A program made the position numbers and the translations under genes. Below, piece after piece: positions 34,987-45,237 of a stretch of 64,000 nucleotides of DNA. The stretch covers positions 640,970 to 704,969 of the forward strand of contig NZ_LMNX01000001.1 of assembly GCF_001423425.1 (NCBI RefSeq), read 5' to 3'. Positions within the stretch are counted from its first letter, which is position 1, and each line of letters begins with the position of its first letter. The notes under the pieces were generated by a model. The model made no database searches. It had not been told where the DNA came from and saw only the letters and a list, made by a program, of their open reading frames with translations. The DNA is from Rhizobium sp. Leaf306 (GTDB taxonomy: Bacteria > Pseudomonadota > Alphaproteobacteria > Rhizobiales > Rhizobiaceae).

Positions 34987-37896
34987 TCAGAGCCGGCCAA
35001 GCTTGGCCAGTTCAGTCAGTGCCGCCGCATCGCGGGCCGAAACATCCGGCCAGGCGGGATCGGACCCGACATCCGTCGTCACCCGCCACGAGCGGGCGCA
35101 CTTGACGCCGTCCGCGGGCTTCGGCTCCACCGACACGCCAGACACTTCGGATAGACGGAACGCCGTCTGCGGGCCTTCGTCTGCCACGATCGTGATGGCG
35201 GATGTGATGCAGGTTTCTTCGAAATCCAGTCCTTCCAGCGCCTTCAAAAGCTCGGCATCGGCGACATGGACGACGGGAGCGGCTTCAAGCGACGAACCGA
35301 TGCGCTTGTCCTTGCGCTCGATTTCGAGCGCGCCTGTGACGACCGAGCGAACCTTGCGGATCTTTGCCCATTTCTCGGCAACCGCATCGTTCTTCCATTC
35401 GGCCGGCACATCCGGGAACTGTTCCAGATGCACGGAGACGGCATTTGGCTTCAGGGACAGCCATGCCTCTTCCGTGGTGAAGGGCAGCATGGGTGCGAGC
35501 CAGGTGACCGTGCATTCGAAGATCTTGCGGATGACCGCAAGCGAGGCGCGACGGCGCAGCGACGACGGAGCGTCGCAATAGAGCGCATCCTTGCGGATGT
35601 CGAAGTAGAAGGCCGACAGTTCAATATTGCTAAAATCGATCAGTGCGCGGGCGATCTTCTTGAATTCGAACGCATCGTAACCGGTGCGCACGACTTCATC
35701 GAGTTCGGACAGCCGATGCAGCATGAGCTTTTCAAGTTCCGGGAGCTCGGCATAAGCGATCTCTTCGCCGTCGTCGTGGGCCAGCGTGCCGAGCATCCAG
35801 CGAATGGTGTTGCGCAGCTTTCTGTAAGCATCGACATTGGTCTGGATGATCGTCTTGCCGAGGCGCTGGTCTTCCCAGTAATCGGTGGTCATGACCCACA
35901 GGCGCAGGATATCGGCGCCGGCATCCTTCATGACGTCCTGAGGCGCCACGACATTGCCGAGCGACTTCGACATCTTCTGGCCCTTCTCATCCATGGTGAA
36001 ACCATGGGTGACGACCGTGTCATAGGGCGCCCGGCCGCGGGTGGCAGCCGATTCCAGAAGCGATGAATGGAACCAGCCGCGATGCTGGTCCGACCCTTCG
36101 AGATAGACGTCCGCCGGCCATTTCAGGTCCGGACGGTCTTCGAGGGTGAACGTGTGCGTCGAGCCTGAATCGAACCAGACGTCGAGGATATCCATGACCT
36201 GCGTCCACTTGGCGCCGTCATGGGCATTGCCGAGGAAGCGTTCCTTGGCACCTTCGGCAAACCAGGCATCGGCACCTTCTGCATCGAAGGCCTCGAGGAT
36301 GCGGGCATTGACCTCTTCGTCCTGCAGGACATTGCCTTCTTCATCTGCAAACACGCAGATCGGGACGCCCCAGGCGCGCTGGCGCGACAGAACCCAGTCC
36401 GGGCGCTGCTCGATCATGGCGCGCAGGCGGTTCTGGCCGGCGGCGGGCACGAAGCGGGTATCGTCGATGGCGGTCAGCGCACGGGTGCGCAGCGTCGTAC
36501 CGTCTGCCAGGTCCTTGTCCATATAGACGAACCACTGCGGCGTGTTGCGGAAGATGATCGGCTTCTTCGAGCGCCAGGAATGCGGATAGGAATGCTTAAG
36601 GCGGCCACGGGCAAACAGCGCGTTGCGTTCGATCAGCGCCTTGATGACGCGATCGTTGGCATCGCCCTTCTTGCCGTTGTCATCCATGACGCGAGCACCC
36701 TCGAAACCGGGGGCGTCGATGGTGTAGGTGCCGCTATCATCGACTGGGAACGGGATGCGCGGATCGATGCCGCGGGCTTCGAGTTCCTTGACGCTGGACA
36801 TCCAGGCCTCGAAATCCTCGCGGCCGTGGGACGGCGCGGTGTGGACGAAACCGGTACCGGCGTCATCGGTGACATGGTCGCCGGCGAGGAGTGGGACGGT
36901 GAAGTCGTAGCCGAGATCCTTGAGGGGATGCGCGCAGGTGACGCCAGCCAGTTCGTCGGCGGAGACGCCCCGCAGACGACTGAAGGCGAGCTTTGCCTTA
37001 GCTGCGGATTCGTCCGCCAGGCTGTCTGCAAAGATCAGTTTCTCGCCCGGCTGCGGGCCAAAATCATTGGCAGCTTCGGTGACTTCGTAGAGGCCATAGG
37101 AGACCTTCGGCGAATAGGCGATGGCGCGGTTGCCCGGGATGGTCCACGGCGTCGTCGTCCAGATGACCACATGGGCGTCAGCCAGTTCTGCCGAGCCACT
37201 GTTCACCGGGAACTTCACCCAGATCGTGTCGCTCTCGTAGTCGTGGTATTCGACCTCGGCTTCCGCCAGCGCCGTGCGCTCGACAACCGACCACATGATG
37301 GGCTTCGAGCCGCGATAGAGCTGGCCGCTCATGGCGATCTTCAGGAGCTCGCCGGCGATGCGGCTTTCCGAGTGGAAATCCATGGTCAGGTAGGGTCTGT
37401 CGAAATCGCCGACGATGCCGAGGCGCTTGAATTCTTCGGCCTGGATCGCGATCCACTTCTGCGCATAGGCGCGGCATTCCTTGCGGAATTCGATCATCGC
37501 GTCCGGCTGTTTCAGGTCGGGCTTGGCCTTGCCCTTGGCGCGGTAATTCTCTTCCTCGATCTTCCACTCGATCGGCAGACCGTGGCAATCCCAGCCGGGA
37601 ACGTAGTTCGCATCATAGCCGCGCATCTGGAACGAGCGGGTGATGACGTCCTTGAGGATCTTGTTCAGCGCATGGCCGATATGGATGTTGCCGTTGGCGT
37701 AAGGAGGGCCATCGTGCAGCACGAATTTTTCGCGACCGGCGGCGGAGGTGCGCAGCTTCTTGTAGAGATCCATCTCGCGCCAGCGGGCAACGGTTTCCGG
37801 CTCTTTCTGCGGCAGGCCTGCCCGCATCGGAAACTCGGTCTCGGGCAGATAGAGGGTCTTCGAGTAATCGAGCTTTTCAGTCACTGTATCGGTCAT
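34987..37896 (-). CDS. ileS: Isoleucyl-tRNA synthetase
   Basis: A 969-residue class I aminoacyl-tRNA synthetase. HIGH is at residues 72-75 ([10 protein letters not shown]) and KMSKS at 641-645. The CP1 editing domain lies between about 200 and 420, including [15 protein letters not shown] and [17 protein letters not shown]. The anticodon-binding domain occupies the C-terminal quarter. Length is typical of alphaproteobacterial IleS. The upstream region toward the toxin-antitoxin genes shows no T-box-like leader. Confidence 0.97.
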   Translation of the reverse strand: MTDTVTEKLDYSKTLYLPETEFPMRAGLPQKEPETVARWREMDLYKKLRTSAAGREKFVLHDGPPYANGNIHIGHALNKILKDVITRSFQMRGYDANYVPGWDCHGLPIEWKIEEENYRAKGKAKPDLKQPDAMIEFRKECRAYAQKWIAIQAEEFKRLGIVGDFDRPYLTMDFHSESRIAGELLKIAMSGQLYRGSKPIMWSVVERTALAEAEVEYHDYESDTIWVKFPVNSGSAELADAHVVIWTTTPWTIPGNRAIAYSPKVSYGLYEVTEAANDFGPQPGEKLIFADSLADESAAKAKLAFSRLRGVSADELAGVTCAHPLKDLGYDFTVPLLAGDHVTDDAGTGFVHTAPSHGREDFEAWMSSVKELEARGIDPRIPFPVDDSGTYTIDAPGFEGARVMDDNGKKGDANDRVIKALIERNALFARGRLKHSYPHSWRSKKPIIFRNTPQWFVYMDKDLADGTTLRTRALTAIDDTRFVPAAGQNRLRAMIEQRPDWVLSRQRAWGVPICVFADEEGNVLQDEEVNARILEAFDAEGADAWFAEGAKERFLGNAHDGAKWTQVMDILDVWFDSGSTHTFTLEDRPDLKWPADVYLEGSDQHRGWFHSSLLESAATRGRAPYDTVVTHGFTMDEKGQKMSKSLGNVVAPQDVMKDAGADILRLWVMTTDYWEDQRLGKTIIQTNVDAYRKLRNTIRWMLGTLAHDDGEEIAYAELPELEKLMLHRLSELDEVVRTGYDAFEFKKIARALIDFSNIELSAFYFDIRKDALYCDAPSSLRRRASLAVIRKIFECTVTWLAPMLPFTTEEAWLSLKPNAVSVHLEQFPDVPAEWKNDAVAEKWAKIRKVRSVVTGALEIERKDKRIGSSLEAAPVVHVADAELLKALEGLDFEETCITSAITIVADEGPQTAFRLSEVSGVSVEPKPADGVKCARSWRVTTDVGSDPAWPDVSARDAAALTELAKLGRL

Positions 37897-38193
37897 ATTG
37901 GCTATCGTCTCTGGCGCCGGGACAGGGGCGCATGCGGATGAATTCGGTGGCAGAAGCGCTCTTGGAAGCGCCGAAAACCCGGACCCTCCGGCCGACTGTT
38001 CAAGCCGCGCGGAAGGCCGGGCCGATAATTCGTATGATCATCGCGGCCATGATCCTGGCCCGCCGGAAATCTGTCATGGGGGCGGTTATTACGGTGTTTT
38101 TCGGGTGAAAGGAAGGGGCAAAACCGAGATGGTTCGTGGACTCCCTGCCCGCCCTTGGATTACAACTGACTATCTGACCAGTTGGAGGATGAT
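37897..38193. other. Intergenic region between ileS and the Phd-type antitoxin
   Basis: This holds the divergent promoters of ileS and the antitoxin gene. A short perfect hairpin (GGCGCTTCCAAGAGCGCC-like sequence on the minus strand, near 37955-37972) is visible. A candidate antitoxin operator at 38164-38183 is listed separately. No reading frame in it looks real. Confidence 0.4.
38164..38183. promoter_or_regulatory. Candidate antitoxin operator
   Basis: AACTG and CAGTT form 5-bp inverted arms 10 bp apart. Inside lies a direct repeat of CTGAC (38166-38170 and 38174-38178). It ends one base before the GGAGG ribosome-binding site of the antitoxin, where Phd/YefM-type autoregulatory sites are usually found. 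Confidence 0.4.
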
Positions 38194-38460
38194 ATGCCGG
38201 AAAGACGTCAGGAAAACATCTGGAAGCTCGAAGATGCCAAGGCACGGTTTTCCGAGGTGGTGCGGCGCGCCCGTAACGAAGGCCCGCAGCATGTGACGGT
38301 GCGCGGAAAAGACAGCGTCGTGGTAATCAGCAGCGAGGAGCTGGAGCGGTTGAGCCGGCCGGCGCCCAAGACATCGCTCATCGATTTCATGGAAGGGTTG
38401 GGGCTGGAAGATCTTAATCTCGACCGGGATGCCGACCGCGGACGGGACGTGGAACTGTGA
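38194..38460 (+). CDS. Type II antitoxin of the Phd/YefM family
   Basis: An 88-residue antitoxin. The N-terminal Phd fold is visible in IWKLEDAKARFSEVVRRARNEGPQ, VTVRGKDSVVVISSEELERL. The charged C-terminal tail (from about residue 60) would bind and inhibit the toxin. The start ATG was set by GGAGG at 38184-38188; an in-frame TTG at 38182 is inside that site. The stop overlaps the GTG of the PIN toxin by three bases, so synthesis is coupled. It probably represses its own promoter. Confidence 0.9.
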   Translation: MPERRQENIWKLEDAKARFSEVVRRARNEGPQHVTVRGKDSVVVISSEELERLSRPAPKTSLIDFMEGLGLEDLNLDRDADRGRDVEL

Positions 38461-38915
38461 TCGGCTGGCTTCTCGACACCAACGTCATTTCCGCCCTGAT
38501 CAACCCGAACGGCGCGCCCTCGGTCAAGCGCTGGGCGGCGAACCAGGATGAAGAGCGGCTGTTCATCAGCGTTCTGACGCTGGCCGAATACGACAAGGGA
38601 ATAGCGAACCTGCCCGACGACGATGCCAATCGCTACCGGTACAAGGCCGCCACCGACGCGCTTGAAGCCCGGTTCAGTGGCCGTACGCTGTCCGCGACCG
38701 ACCCTATCGTGCGCCGCTGGGGCGAGATTTCGGGACGCGTGAAGCGTTCCACCGGTCACGCGCCGCCTGTCATCGATACGCTGTTTGCGGCGACCGCCAT
38801 CGAGCACGATCTCTATCTCGTCACCCGCAACGTCAAGGACTTCCGCATGTCGGGCGCGGCGATCTTCGATCCCTGGCAGGACGATGTCGCGCTGTTTCCG
38901 TTGAGCGGCCGCTAA
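38457..38915 (+). CDS. vapC: PIN-domain toxin (VapC/FitB-like)
   Basis: A 152-residue PIN-domain ribonuclease toxin. Acidic active-site residues appear in the expected order: D7 in LLDTNVIS, E44 in LTLAEYDKG, and an aspartate in PPVIDTLFAATAIEHDLYLVTRN with a final one in KDF. GTG is the start, overlapping the antitoxin stop. The Phd-plus-PIN pairing resembles FitAB-like modules, usually acting on tRNA or rRNA. All catalytic positions look intact. Confidence 0.9.
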   Translation: MIGWLLDTNVISALINPNGAPSVKRWAANQDEERLFISVLTLAEYDKGIANLPDDDANRYRYKAATDALEARFSGRTLSATDPIVRRWGEISGRVKRSTGHAPPVIDTLFAATAIEHDLYLVTRNVKDFRMSGAAIFDPWQDDVALFPLSGR

Positions 38916-39151
38916 GCCTTCGGGTTGGCCAGCATCGTTGCCCGCAGAGCATCGTTGATGCGGTCCTGCCAGCCGGGGCCGTCGTCCTGGAAGTATTCGA
39001 TGACGGCGCTGTCGAGCTTCAGGGACACGAGTTCCTTTGCCTGGGGAGCTGCGCGTCTTTCGACTGCCGGAGCAGCGGGTTTCTTGACCGGCTTGAACAG
39101 CGCTTCGGCCGCTTCCATCGGGTTTACGGGCCTGCGGGGTGGGGTTGCCAT
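38912..39151 (-). CDS. BrnA-family antitoxin, without an adjacent BrnT toxin
   Basis: A 79-residue protein whose C-terminal half (about 43-75, LVSLKLDSAVIEYFQDDGPGWQDRIND) is the BrnA ribbon-helix-helix domain. The N-terminal half is a proline/alanine-rich basic linker. No BrnT-like gene lies on either side. Its stop overlaps that of the PIN toxin (convergent), and it is divergent from the DUF1902 gene by 41 bp or slightly more. It could be an orphan DNA-binding antitoxin. Confidence 0.82.
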   Translation of the reverse strand: MATPPRRPVNPMEAAEALFKPVKKPAAPAVERRAAPQAKELVSLKLDSAVIEYFQDDGPGWQDRINDALRATMLANPKA

Positions 39152-39192
39152 GGGATATCATTCCTGCGTTGCGGACTACTGATGACAGATAT

Positions 39193-39483
39193 ATGGTTTT
39201 CGGGAAACCGCAGACCTTCAGAGTAGACACCGTGAAGAGAACATTCTTTATCAAAGCTGTCTGGGATGAAGAAGCCAGGCTCTTCTATTCGGAGAGCGAT
39301 ATCGAGGGCCTTCATATCGAGGCGCCCGACGTGGATTCTTTTGAAGACGTCATCTTCGATGTCGCCATCGATCTGATCGTCGCCAATCATATTTCCGCAG
39401 AGGATCTGGCGCACAAGCCGGTGAAGGACCTGATCCCAACAATTCTCTGGCAACGGCCCGCCGAGATGACGGCGGCCGCCTGA
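39193..39483 (+). CDS. DUF1902 domain protein (HicB-like fold)
   Basis: A 96-residue protein, or 83 residues if it starts at the GTG at 39232, which immediately precedes the conserved domain. DUF1902 opens at KRTFFIKAVWDEEARLFY and continues through SDIEGLHIEAPDVDSFEDV. The pattern of an initial strand, an acidic turn, and a long amphipathic helix resembles HicB antitoxins. No HicA toxin with a double-stranded RNA-binding fold is adjacent. Neither start has a strong ribosome-binding site. Placed divergently from brnA, it belongs to the small toxin-antitoxin cluster. Confidence 0.75.
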   Translation: MVFGKPQTFRVDTVKRTFFIKAVWDEEARLFYSESDIEGLHIEAPDVDSFEDVIFDVAIDLIVANHISAEDLAHKPVKDLIPTILWQRPAEMTAAA

Positions 39484-39499
39484 AATACGCCTCTAAAGC

Positions 39500-40480
39500 C
39501 TAAAACGCGATCTTCATGTCCAGTTCGCCGAGCGGCTTTACGCCTGACAGCAGCGCCCTCGCCTCTTCCTCGTCGTTTTTCATCTGGGCAACCAGAGGGT
39601 CTAGGCCGTCGAATTTGAGTTCGGGGCGCAGGTAGCCGAAGAAGGAGACCGAGCAGATCTCGCCGTAGAGGTTTCCGGAGAAGTCGAACAGATAGGTTTC
39701 GAGAAGCGGTGCACCGTCGTCCGTCACCGTCGGGCGTCGGCCGTAGCTTGCGACGCCGTCGTGAAGCGTGCCGTCGGCTCTTCTGAAGCGCACGGCATAG
39801 ATGCCGGGCTTCAGTTCCGTTTCGGGTGCAAGCTTCATGTTCGCGGTGGGATAGCCGAGCTGGCGGCCAAGCTGTTCGCCGCCGATGACTTCCGCCTCGA
39901 CCGTATAGCGATAGCCGAGCAGGCCTGCGGCAGCGACGACGTCTCCTTCGGCGATCAGATCGCGGATGCGGCTCGACGACACGACTTCCGCGTTTTCATC
40001 GCGAAAGGCATCCACCAGCGACACGGTGAACCCGTGACGATCGCCGGCGGTCATCAGGAAAGCCGGTCCGCCTTCGCGGCCCTTGCCGAAATGGAAGTCG
40101 AAGCCGGTGACGACGGCGCTTGCGCCCAGCCAGTCGGTCAGGATCGTCTTCACGAAATCCTCGGCCGAACGGGTCGCGAAGTCGCGGTCGAACGGGTATT
40201 CGATGACCGAGCGAAACCCCATCGCTTCCAAGAGGCGTGCCTTGAGCGGTGCCGGCGTCAGCCGGAAGACGGGCTGGTCGGGTTTGAAGACGGTTCGCGG
40301 ATGCGGCTCGAAGGTCAGCACGAGTGCTGGCACGCCGCGTTCACTGGCAAGTTCCAGCGCACGATCGAGAACGCTGCGATGACCGCGATGGACGCCATCG
40401 AAATTGCCGATCGCGACGACGCCGCCCTTGAGGCTCTCGGGCAGCGGCTCCTTCATTTCGTTTCGGTGAAATACGGTCAT
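39500..40480 (-). CDS. ribF: Bifunctional riboflavin kinase/FMN adenylyltransferase
   Basis: A 326-residue enzyme producing FMN and then FAD. The N-terminal nucleotidyltransferase domain has AIGNFDGVHRGHRSVL at about 26-41 and SSSRIRDLIAEGD at about 170-182. The C-terminal riboflavin kinase domain begins near GQLGRQLGYPTANMKL, with the catalytic base expected near LETYLFDFSGNLYG. Length is typical. There is no FMN riboswitch in front. The downstream side meets the DUF1902 gene convergently. Confidence 0.95.
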   Translation of the reverse strand: MTVFHRNEMKEPLPESLKGGVVAIGNFDGVHRGHRSVLDRALELASERGVPALVLTFEPHPRTVFKPDQPVFRLTPAPLKARLLEAMGFRSVIEYPFDRDFATRSAEDFVKTILTDWLGASAVVTGFDFHFGKGREGGPAFLMTAGDRHGFTVSLVDAFRDENAEVVSSSRIRDLIAEGDVVAAAGLLGYRYTVEAEVIGGEQLGRQLGYPTANMKLAPETELKPGIYAVRFRRADGTLHDGVASYGRRPTVTDDGAPLLETYLFDFSGNLYGEICSVSFFGYLRPELKFDGLDPLVAQMKNDEEEARALLSGVKPLGELDMKIAF

Positions 40481-40493
40481 GTCAGGTTCCGGA

Positions 40494-41342
40494 TCAGGCG
40501 AGGCGCGGCATCCAGAATTTCGGCGCCGCGTTCTCGCTTTTCAGCCATTCCTGCATGATCGCCTCATCGGTTTCGCCATCGACGGAATATTCCGCGATGT
40601 GAATGCCGGCACTGATATAAAGCAGGTCGAGGCCTTGCGAAAGCGCGCCACGAACATCGGTCGGCATGCCGTCGCCGATCGCGAGAACCCTCGCCTTGTC
40701 GACATCACCGCGCTCCTGGCGGGCAAGCGAGATCGCCTCGTCGTAGATCGGCTTGTGCGGCTTGCCGGCAACGCGGACCTGGCCGCCGAGTTGTTCGTAA
40801 TAGGCGGCGACCGCACCGGCGCAGGGAATGATCCGGTGACCGCGTTCGACCACCAGATCCGGGTTCGCGCAGATCATCGGCACGTCGCGCGCAATGAAGG
40901 TGGTCAGCATCTGGGTATAGTCTTCGGGCACTTCCTTCTCGTCGTCGAAGAAGCCGGTGCAGACGACGCAATCGGCGTCGGCTTCAGAAACGATCTCGAT
41001 ACCCAGTCCATCGAAGAAATTGAGGTCGCGTTCAGGCCCCAGCAGAAACACCTTCTTCGGACCTTCGGCGACCAGATGGCGGGTGACATCGCCAGACGTG
41101 ACGATCCGGTCATAGGTTCCATCGGGAACGCCGAGATGCTTCATCTGTTCGATGACGCCAGGTGCTGGACGCGGAGAGTTGGTGATCAGGACGACAGTGG
41201 CGCCGGCTTTTCTCGCGGCGGCCAAGGCTGTGCAGGAATGCTGGAAGGCTTCGACGCCGTTATGGACCACGCCCCAGACATCCGAAAGCACGACATCGTA
41301 GCTCTCGATCACGTCGTTCAAATTCTGGATGCGCTTTGCCAT
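40494..41342 (-). CDS. TIGR01459-family HAD phosphatase
   Basis: A 282-residue HAD-IIA hydrolase (NagD/pNPPase group). Motif I is VVLSDVWGVVHNG (about 18-30), with tryptophan typical of the TIGR01459 subgroup. Motif II is VVLITNSPRPAPG. The C-terminal motif is VLAIGDGMPTDVRGAL. A C2-type cap lies between. It is 13 bp upstream of ribF on the same strand, so the pair is probably cotranscribed; the partnership suggests a housekeeping role in nucleotide or flavin metabolism, but the substrate is unknown. Confidence 0.9.
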   Translation of the reverse strand: MAKRIQNLNDVIESYDVVLSDVWGVVHNGVEAFQHSCTALAAARKAGATVVLITNSPRPAPGVIEQMKHLGVPDGTYDRIVTSGDVTRHLVAEGPKKVFLLGPERDLNFFDGLGIEIVSEADADCVVCTGFFDDEKEVPEDYTQMLTTFIARDVPMICANPDLVVERGHRIIPCAGAVAAYYEQLGGQVRVAGKPHKPIYDEAISLARQERGDVDKARVLAIGDGMPTDVRGALSQGLDLLYISAGIHIAEYSVDGETDEAIMQEWLKSENAAPKFWMPRLA

Positions 41343-41487
41343 ATCAAAAGTTCCTGCCGGTTTTGCCTGCTCGATTAGGAGGCTGACATCGCAAACCGTT
41401 GCCGAGATTACAAGGGAGAAGGCGGTGAAAGCGGGCCGCGCGACGTAGATCCCGGCAAAACTTCATATTTTTGCAATGATACGATCC

Positions 41488-42837
41488 TCACTGGATCAGC
41501 ACGATCCGGGCGAGGAAACCGGCCACCGCGCTGATGGCGAGCACCGGCACCATGCCGAGCTTCAGGACGAACAGCATGAAGGCGGAGGCTGCGAAAAGCA
41601 AAAGAGCGACAGGATCGAGGCTGGACCAGACAGGGACGGAAAGGCCAAATCCGATGGGCGTAAAGAGATCGACGTGGCGAACCTCTCTGAACAGAACATG
41701 CAGGCCGAACCAGATCGCGAGGTTGAGGATGACGCCGACGACAGCCGCGGTGATGGCCGACAGCGCGCCGGATAAAAGGGCGTTGCCGCGCAAGCGCTCG
41801 ATGAGCGGTGCACCTGCAAAGATTAAGACGAAGCTCGGCACGAAGGTTGCCCAGGCGACAAGCAGGCCGCCGATTATTCCGCCCGTGACGGGGCCGAGAC
41901 CGGAGGCTTCGCGGAAGCCGACGAGGAACCCGACAAAGGACAGAACCAGCACGAGCGGGCCCGGCGTGGTTTCGGCAAGCGCCAGTCCGTCCAGCATCTC
42001 GCCCGGCTTCAGCCAGCCGTAATCGGCGACTGCAACCTGCGCCACATAGGCCAGCACCGCATAGGCGCCGCCGAAGGTGACCAGTGCCATCTTGGAGAAA
42101 AACGCGAACAGGCTGGACAGGCTTTCCGGCGCACCGAAGGCCCAGAGCGCCAGAACAGGCGACTGCCAGACAAGGATCCAGAATACAAGCGTTGCGATCG
42201 TGCGGGCGACACCAGGTGTTTTCGCGCCGGGATGACTGTCCTCTTTGGCGACGCTGCCTTGCGGTTGCTGCCCCCCTGCCCGCGTCATCAGATAGCCTGC
42301 GAGACCGGCCACAAACACGACGAGCGGAAACGGCAGGCTGAAGAAGAACAGGGCTATGAAGGCAACGGCCGCGACCCCGCGCAGGAAGGTAGTCTTCAAC
42401 GTTCGGCGTCCGAGGCGGATCACTGCCTCCACCACGATTGCAAGGACCGCCGCCTTCAGGCCGAAGAACAGGCCGGCAAGCCATGTCGCATCCTGATAGA
42501 GGACGTAAGCCGCCGAAAGCCCTAGGATGATGGCGAGGCCGGGAAGCACGAAAAGCAGGCCCGAAACGATACCGCCGCGCACGCCGAACAGCAGCCAGCC
42601 GATATAGGTGGCCAGTTGCTGCGCTTCTGGGCCGGGCAGCAGCATGCAGTAGTTGAGGGCGTGCAGAAACCGCTCTTCCGAGAGCCAGCGTCTTTCTTCC
42701 ACCAAAGTCTTGTGCATCATGCCGATCTGTCCGGCAGGCCCTCCGAAACTGAGGGCACCTATCCGGGCAAACACGGCCACGAGCTCACGAAAGCTCGGCG
42801 CTGCGCCCGGGTTTTGGTCGTTAAGCGTATTCTGCAT
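41488..42837 (-). CDS. chrA: Chromate efflux transporter, CHR family
   Basis: A 449-residue inner-membrane protein. Two homologous halves of six or so membrane helices each start with the CHR motif: FARIGALSFGGPAGQIGMMH near residue 24 and FSKMALVTFGGAYAVLAYV near 235. Each is followed by a PGP motif (LLPGPEAQQLATYIGW and ETTPGPLVLVLSFVGF). This is the full-length two-domain form. Chromate export is the family role; sulfate or another oxyanion is possible. It has no ChrB regulator nearby. Confidence 0.9.
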   Translation of the reverse strand: MQNTLNDQNPGAAPSFRELVAVFARIGALSFGGPAGQIGMMHKTLVEERRWLSEERFLHALNYCMLLPGPEAQQLATYIGWLLFGVRGGIVSGLLFVLPGLAIILGLSAAYVLYQDATWLAGLFFGLKAAVLAIVVEAVIRLGRRTLKTTFLRGVAAVAFIALFFFSLPFPLVVFVAGLAGYLMTRAGGQQPQGSVAKEDSHPGAKTPGVARTIATLVFWILVWQSPVLALWAFGAPESLSSLFAFFSKMALVTFGGAYAVLAYVAQVAVADYGWLKPGEMLDGLALAETTPGPLVLVLSFVGFLVGFREASGLGPVTGGIIGGLLVAWATFVPSFVLIFAGAPLIERLRGNALLSGALSAITAAVVGVILNLAIWFGLHVLFREVRHVDLFTPIGFGLSVPVWSSLDPVALLLFAASAFMLFVLKLGMVPVLAISAVAGFLARIVLIQ

Positions 42838-42874
42838 GGCCGCTCCTTGAGCCCTGAATTTTTCAAGCCCGTTC

Positions 42875-42903
42875 TTGACTCAGCTCGCAGCCATCCTTAT
42901 CTC
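42875..42903 (+). promoter_or_regulatory. groESL promoter
   Basis: TTGACT (42875-42880) and TATCTC (42898-42903) are 17 bp apart. The context CTTGACT and CCTTATCT also resembles heat-shock sigma factor (RpoH) promoters of alphaproteobacteria. Transcription would begin near 42910, which puts the CIRCE element at the very start of the transcript. Confidence 0.65.
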
Positions 42904-42911
42904 GGGTCTCG

Positions 42912-42938
42912 TTAGCACTCTCAATAGATGAGTGCTAA
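42912..42938. promoter_or_regulatory. CIRCE operator (HrcA-binding site)
   Basis: TTAGCACTC-N9-GAGTGCTAA, a perfect match to the CIRCE consensus with the standard 9-bp spacer. It lies 58 bp before the groES ATG and directly downstream of the promoter. HrcA binding here would repress groESL until heat or misfolded protein titrates GroEL. hrcA itself is not in the window. Confidence 0.97.
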
Positions 42939-42995
42939 ACGTCACTCCGCGGGTCCTTGAGACCCGTCCATGTCATTTGATCGAGGGATTAGACA

Positions 42996-43292
42996 ATGAC
43001 AAGCACCAATTTTCGCCCCCTGCACGACCGCGTTGTAGTCAAGCGCGTCGAGTCTGAAGAAAAGACCAAGGGCGGCATCATCATTCCCGATACCGCCAAG
43101 GAAAAGCCAGCTGAAGGCGAAATCATCGCCGTTGGTCCTGGCGCCCGCGACGAAAGCGGCAAGCAGGTTGCACTCGACGTCAAGGTCGGCGACCGCGTTC
43201 TGTTCGGCAAGTGGTCGGGCACCGAAGTCAAGCTCGATGGCGTCGACCTTCTGATCATGAAGGAAGCCGACATCATGGGCATCATCGGCTGA
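42996..43292 (+). CDS. groES: Co-chaperonin GroES
   Basis: A 98-residue chaperonin lid protein. The N terminus [29 protein letters not shown] contains the mobile loop (about 16-34) that contacts GroEL. The beta-barrel roof and [17 protein letters not shown] follow. Length is standard. It is followed 59 bp later by groEL in a two-gene heat-shock operon under CIRCE control. Confidence 0.98.
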   Translation: MTSTNFRPLHDRVVVKRVESEEKTKGGIIIPDTAKEKPAEGEIIAVGPGARDESGKQVALDVKVGDRVLFGKWSGTEVKLDGVDLLIMKEADIMGIIG

Positions 43293-43327
43293 TTTTAGCC
43301 GACTGCTCTTCTTCCAATATTTGCTGA

Positions 43328-44998
<1,671 letters not shown>

Positions 44999-45046
44999 TC
45001 AGGCCGTAAGGTCTGCACATCTGATCCTTCAGGTTCAGTGTTTCGG

Positions 45047-45074
45047 AAAGGGCGTCGGGCAACCGGCGCCCTTT
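45047..45074 (+). terminator. Terminator after groEL
   Basis: AAAGGGCG and CGCCCTTT form a perfect 8-bp stem around a 12-nt loop that can pair further, 49 nt after the groEL stop. The T run is short (TTTCT), so it is a moderate intrinsic terminator. Confidence 0.75.
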
Positions 45075-45237
45075 CTGCTATTGAGGCATACAGCATGCAT
45101 AGCATTTCCCCCTCTGAACTTACCGAACGACAAGGACTGATAATTTTTATTCGTATAAAATAGTAATTCGGCAGTGACGCTCTTCTAAGCAACTTCACAT
45201 TAACTGCGCTTAATCAAACACCAACGCGCAGGTTGCC

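Noticed and set aside
36220..37941. A 573-residue plus-strand open frame opposite ileS
   Set aside because: Antisense to IleS with intact HIGH and KMSKS motifs; no independent support.
37940..38110. A T-box or other leader RNA before ileS
   Set aside because: No specifier or T-box sequence is visible, and T-boxes are not a feature of alphaproteobacterial ileS genes.
41408..42484. A 358-residue minus-strand frame overlapping chrA
   Set aside because: Out of frame with ChrA, which has membrane helices and duplicated CHR motifs; no support for the other frame.
42612..42990. A second plus-strand gene between chrA and groES
   Set aside because: The frames are antisense to chrA or overlap the promoter/CIRCE region, with no coding character.
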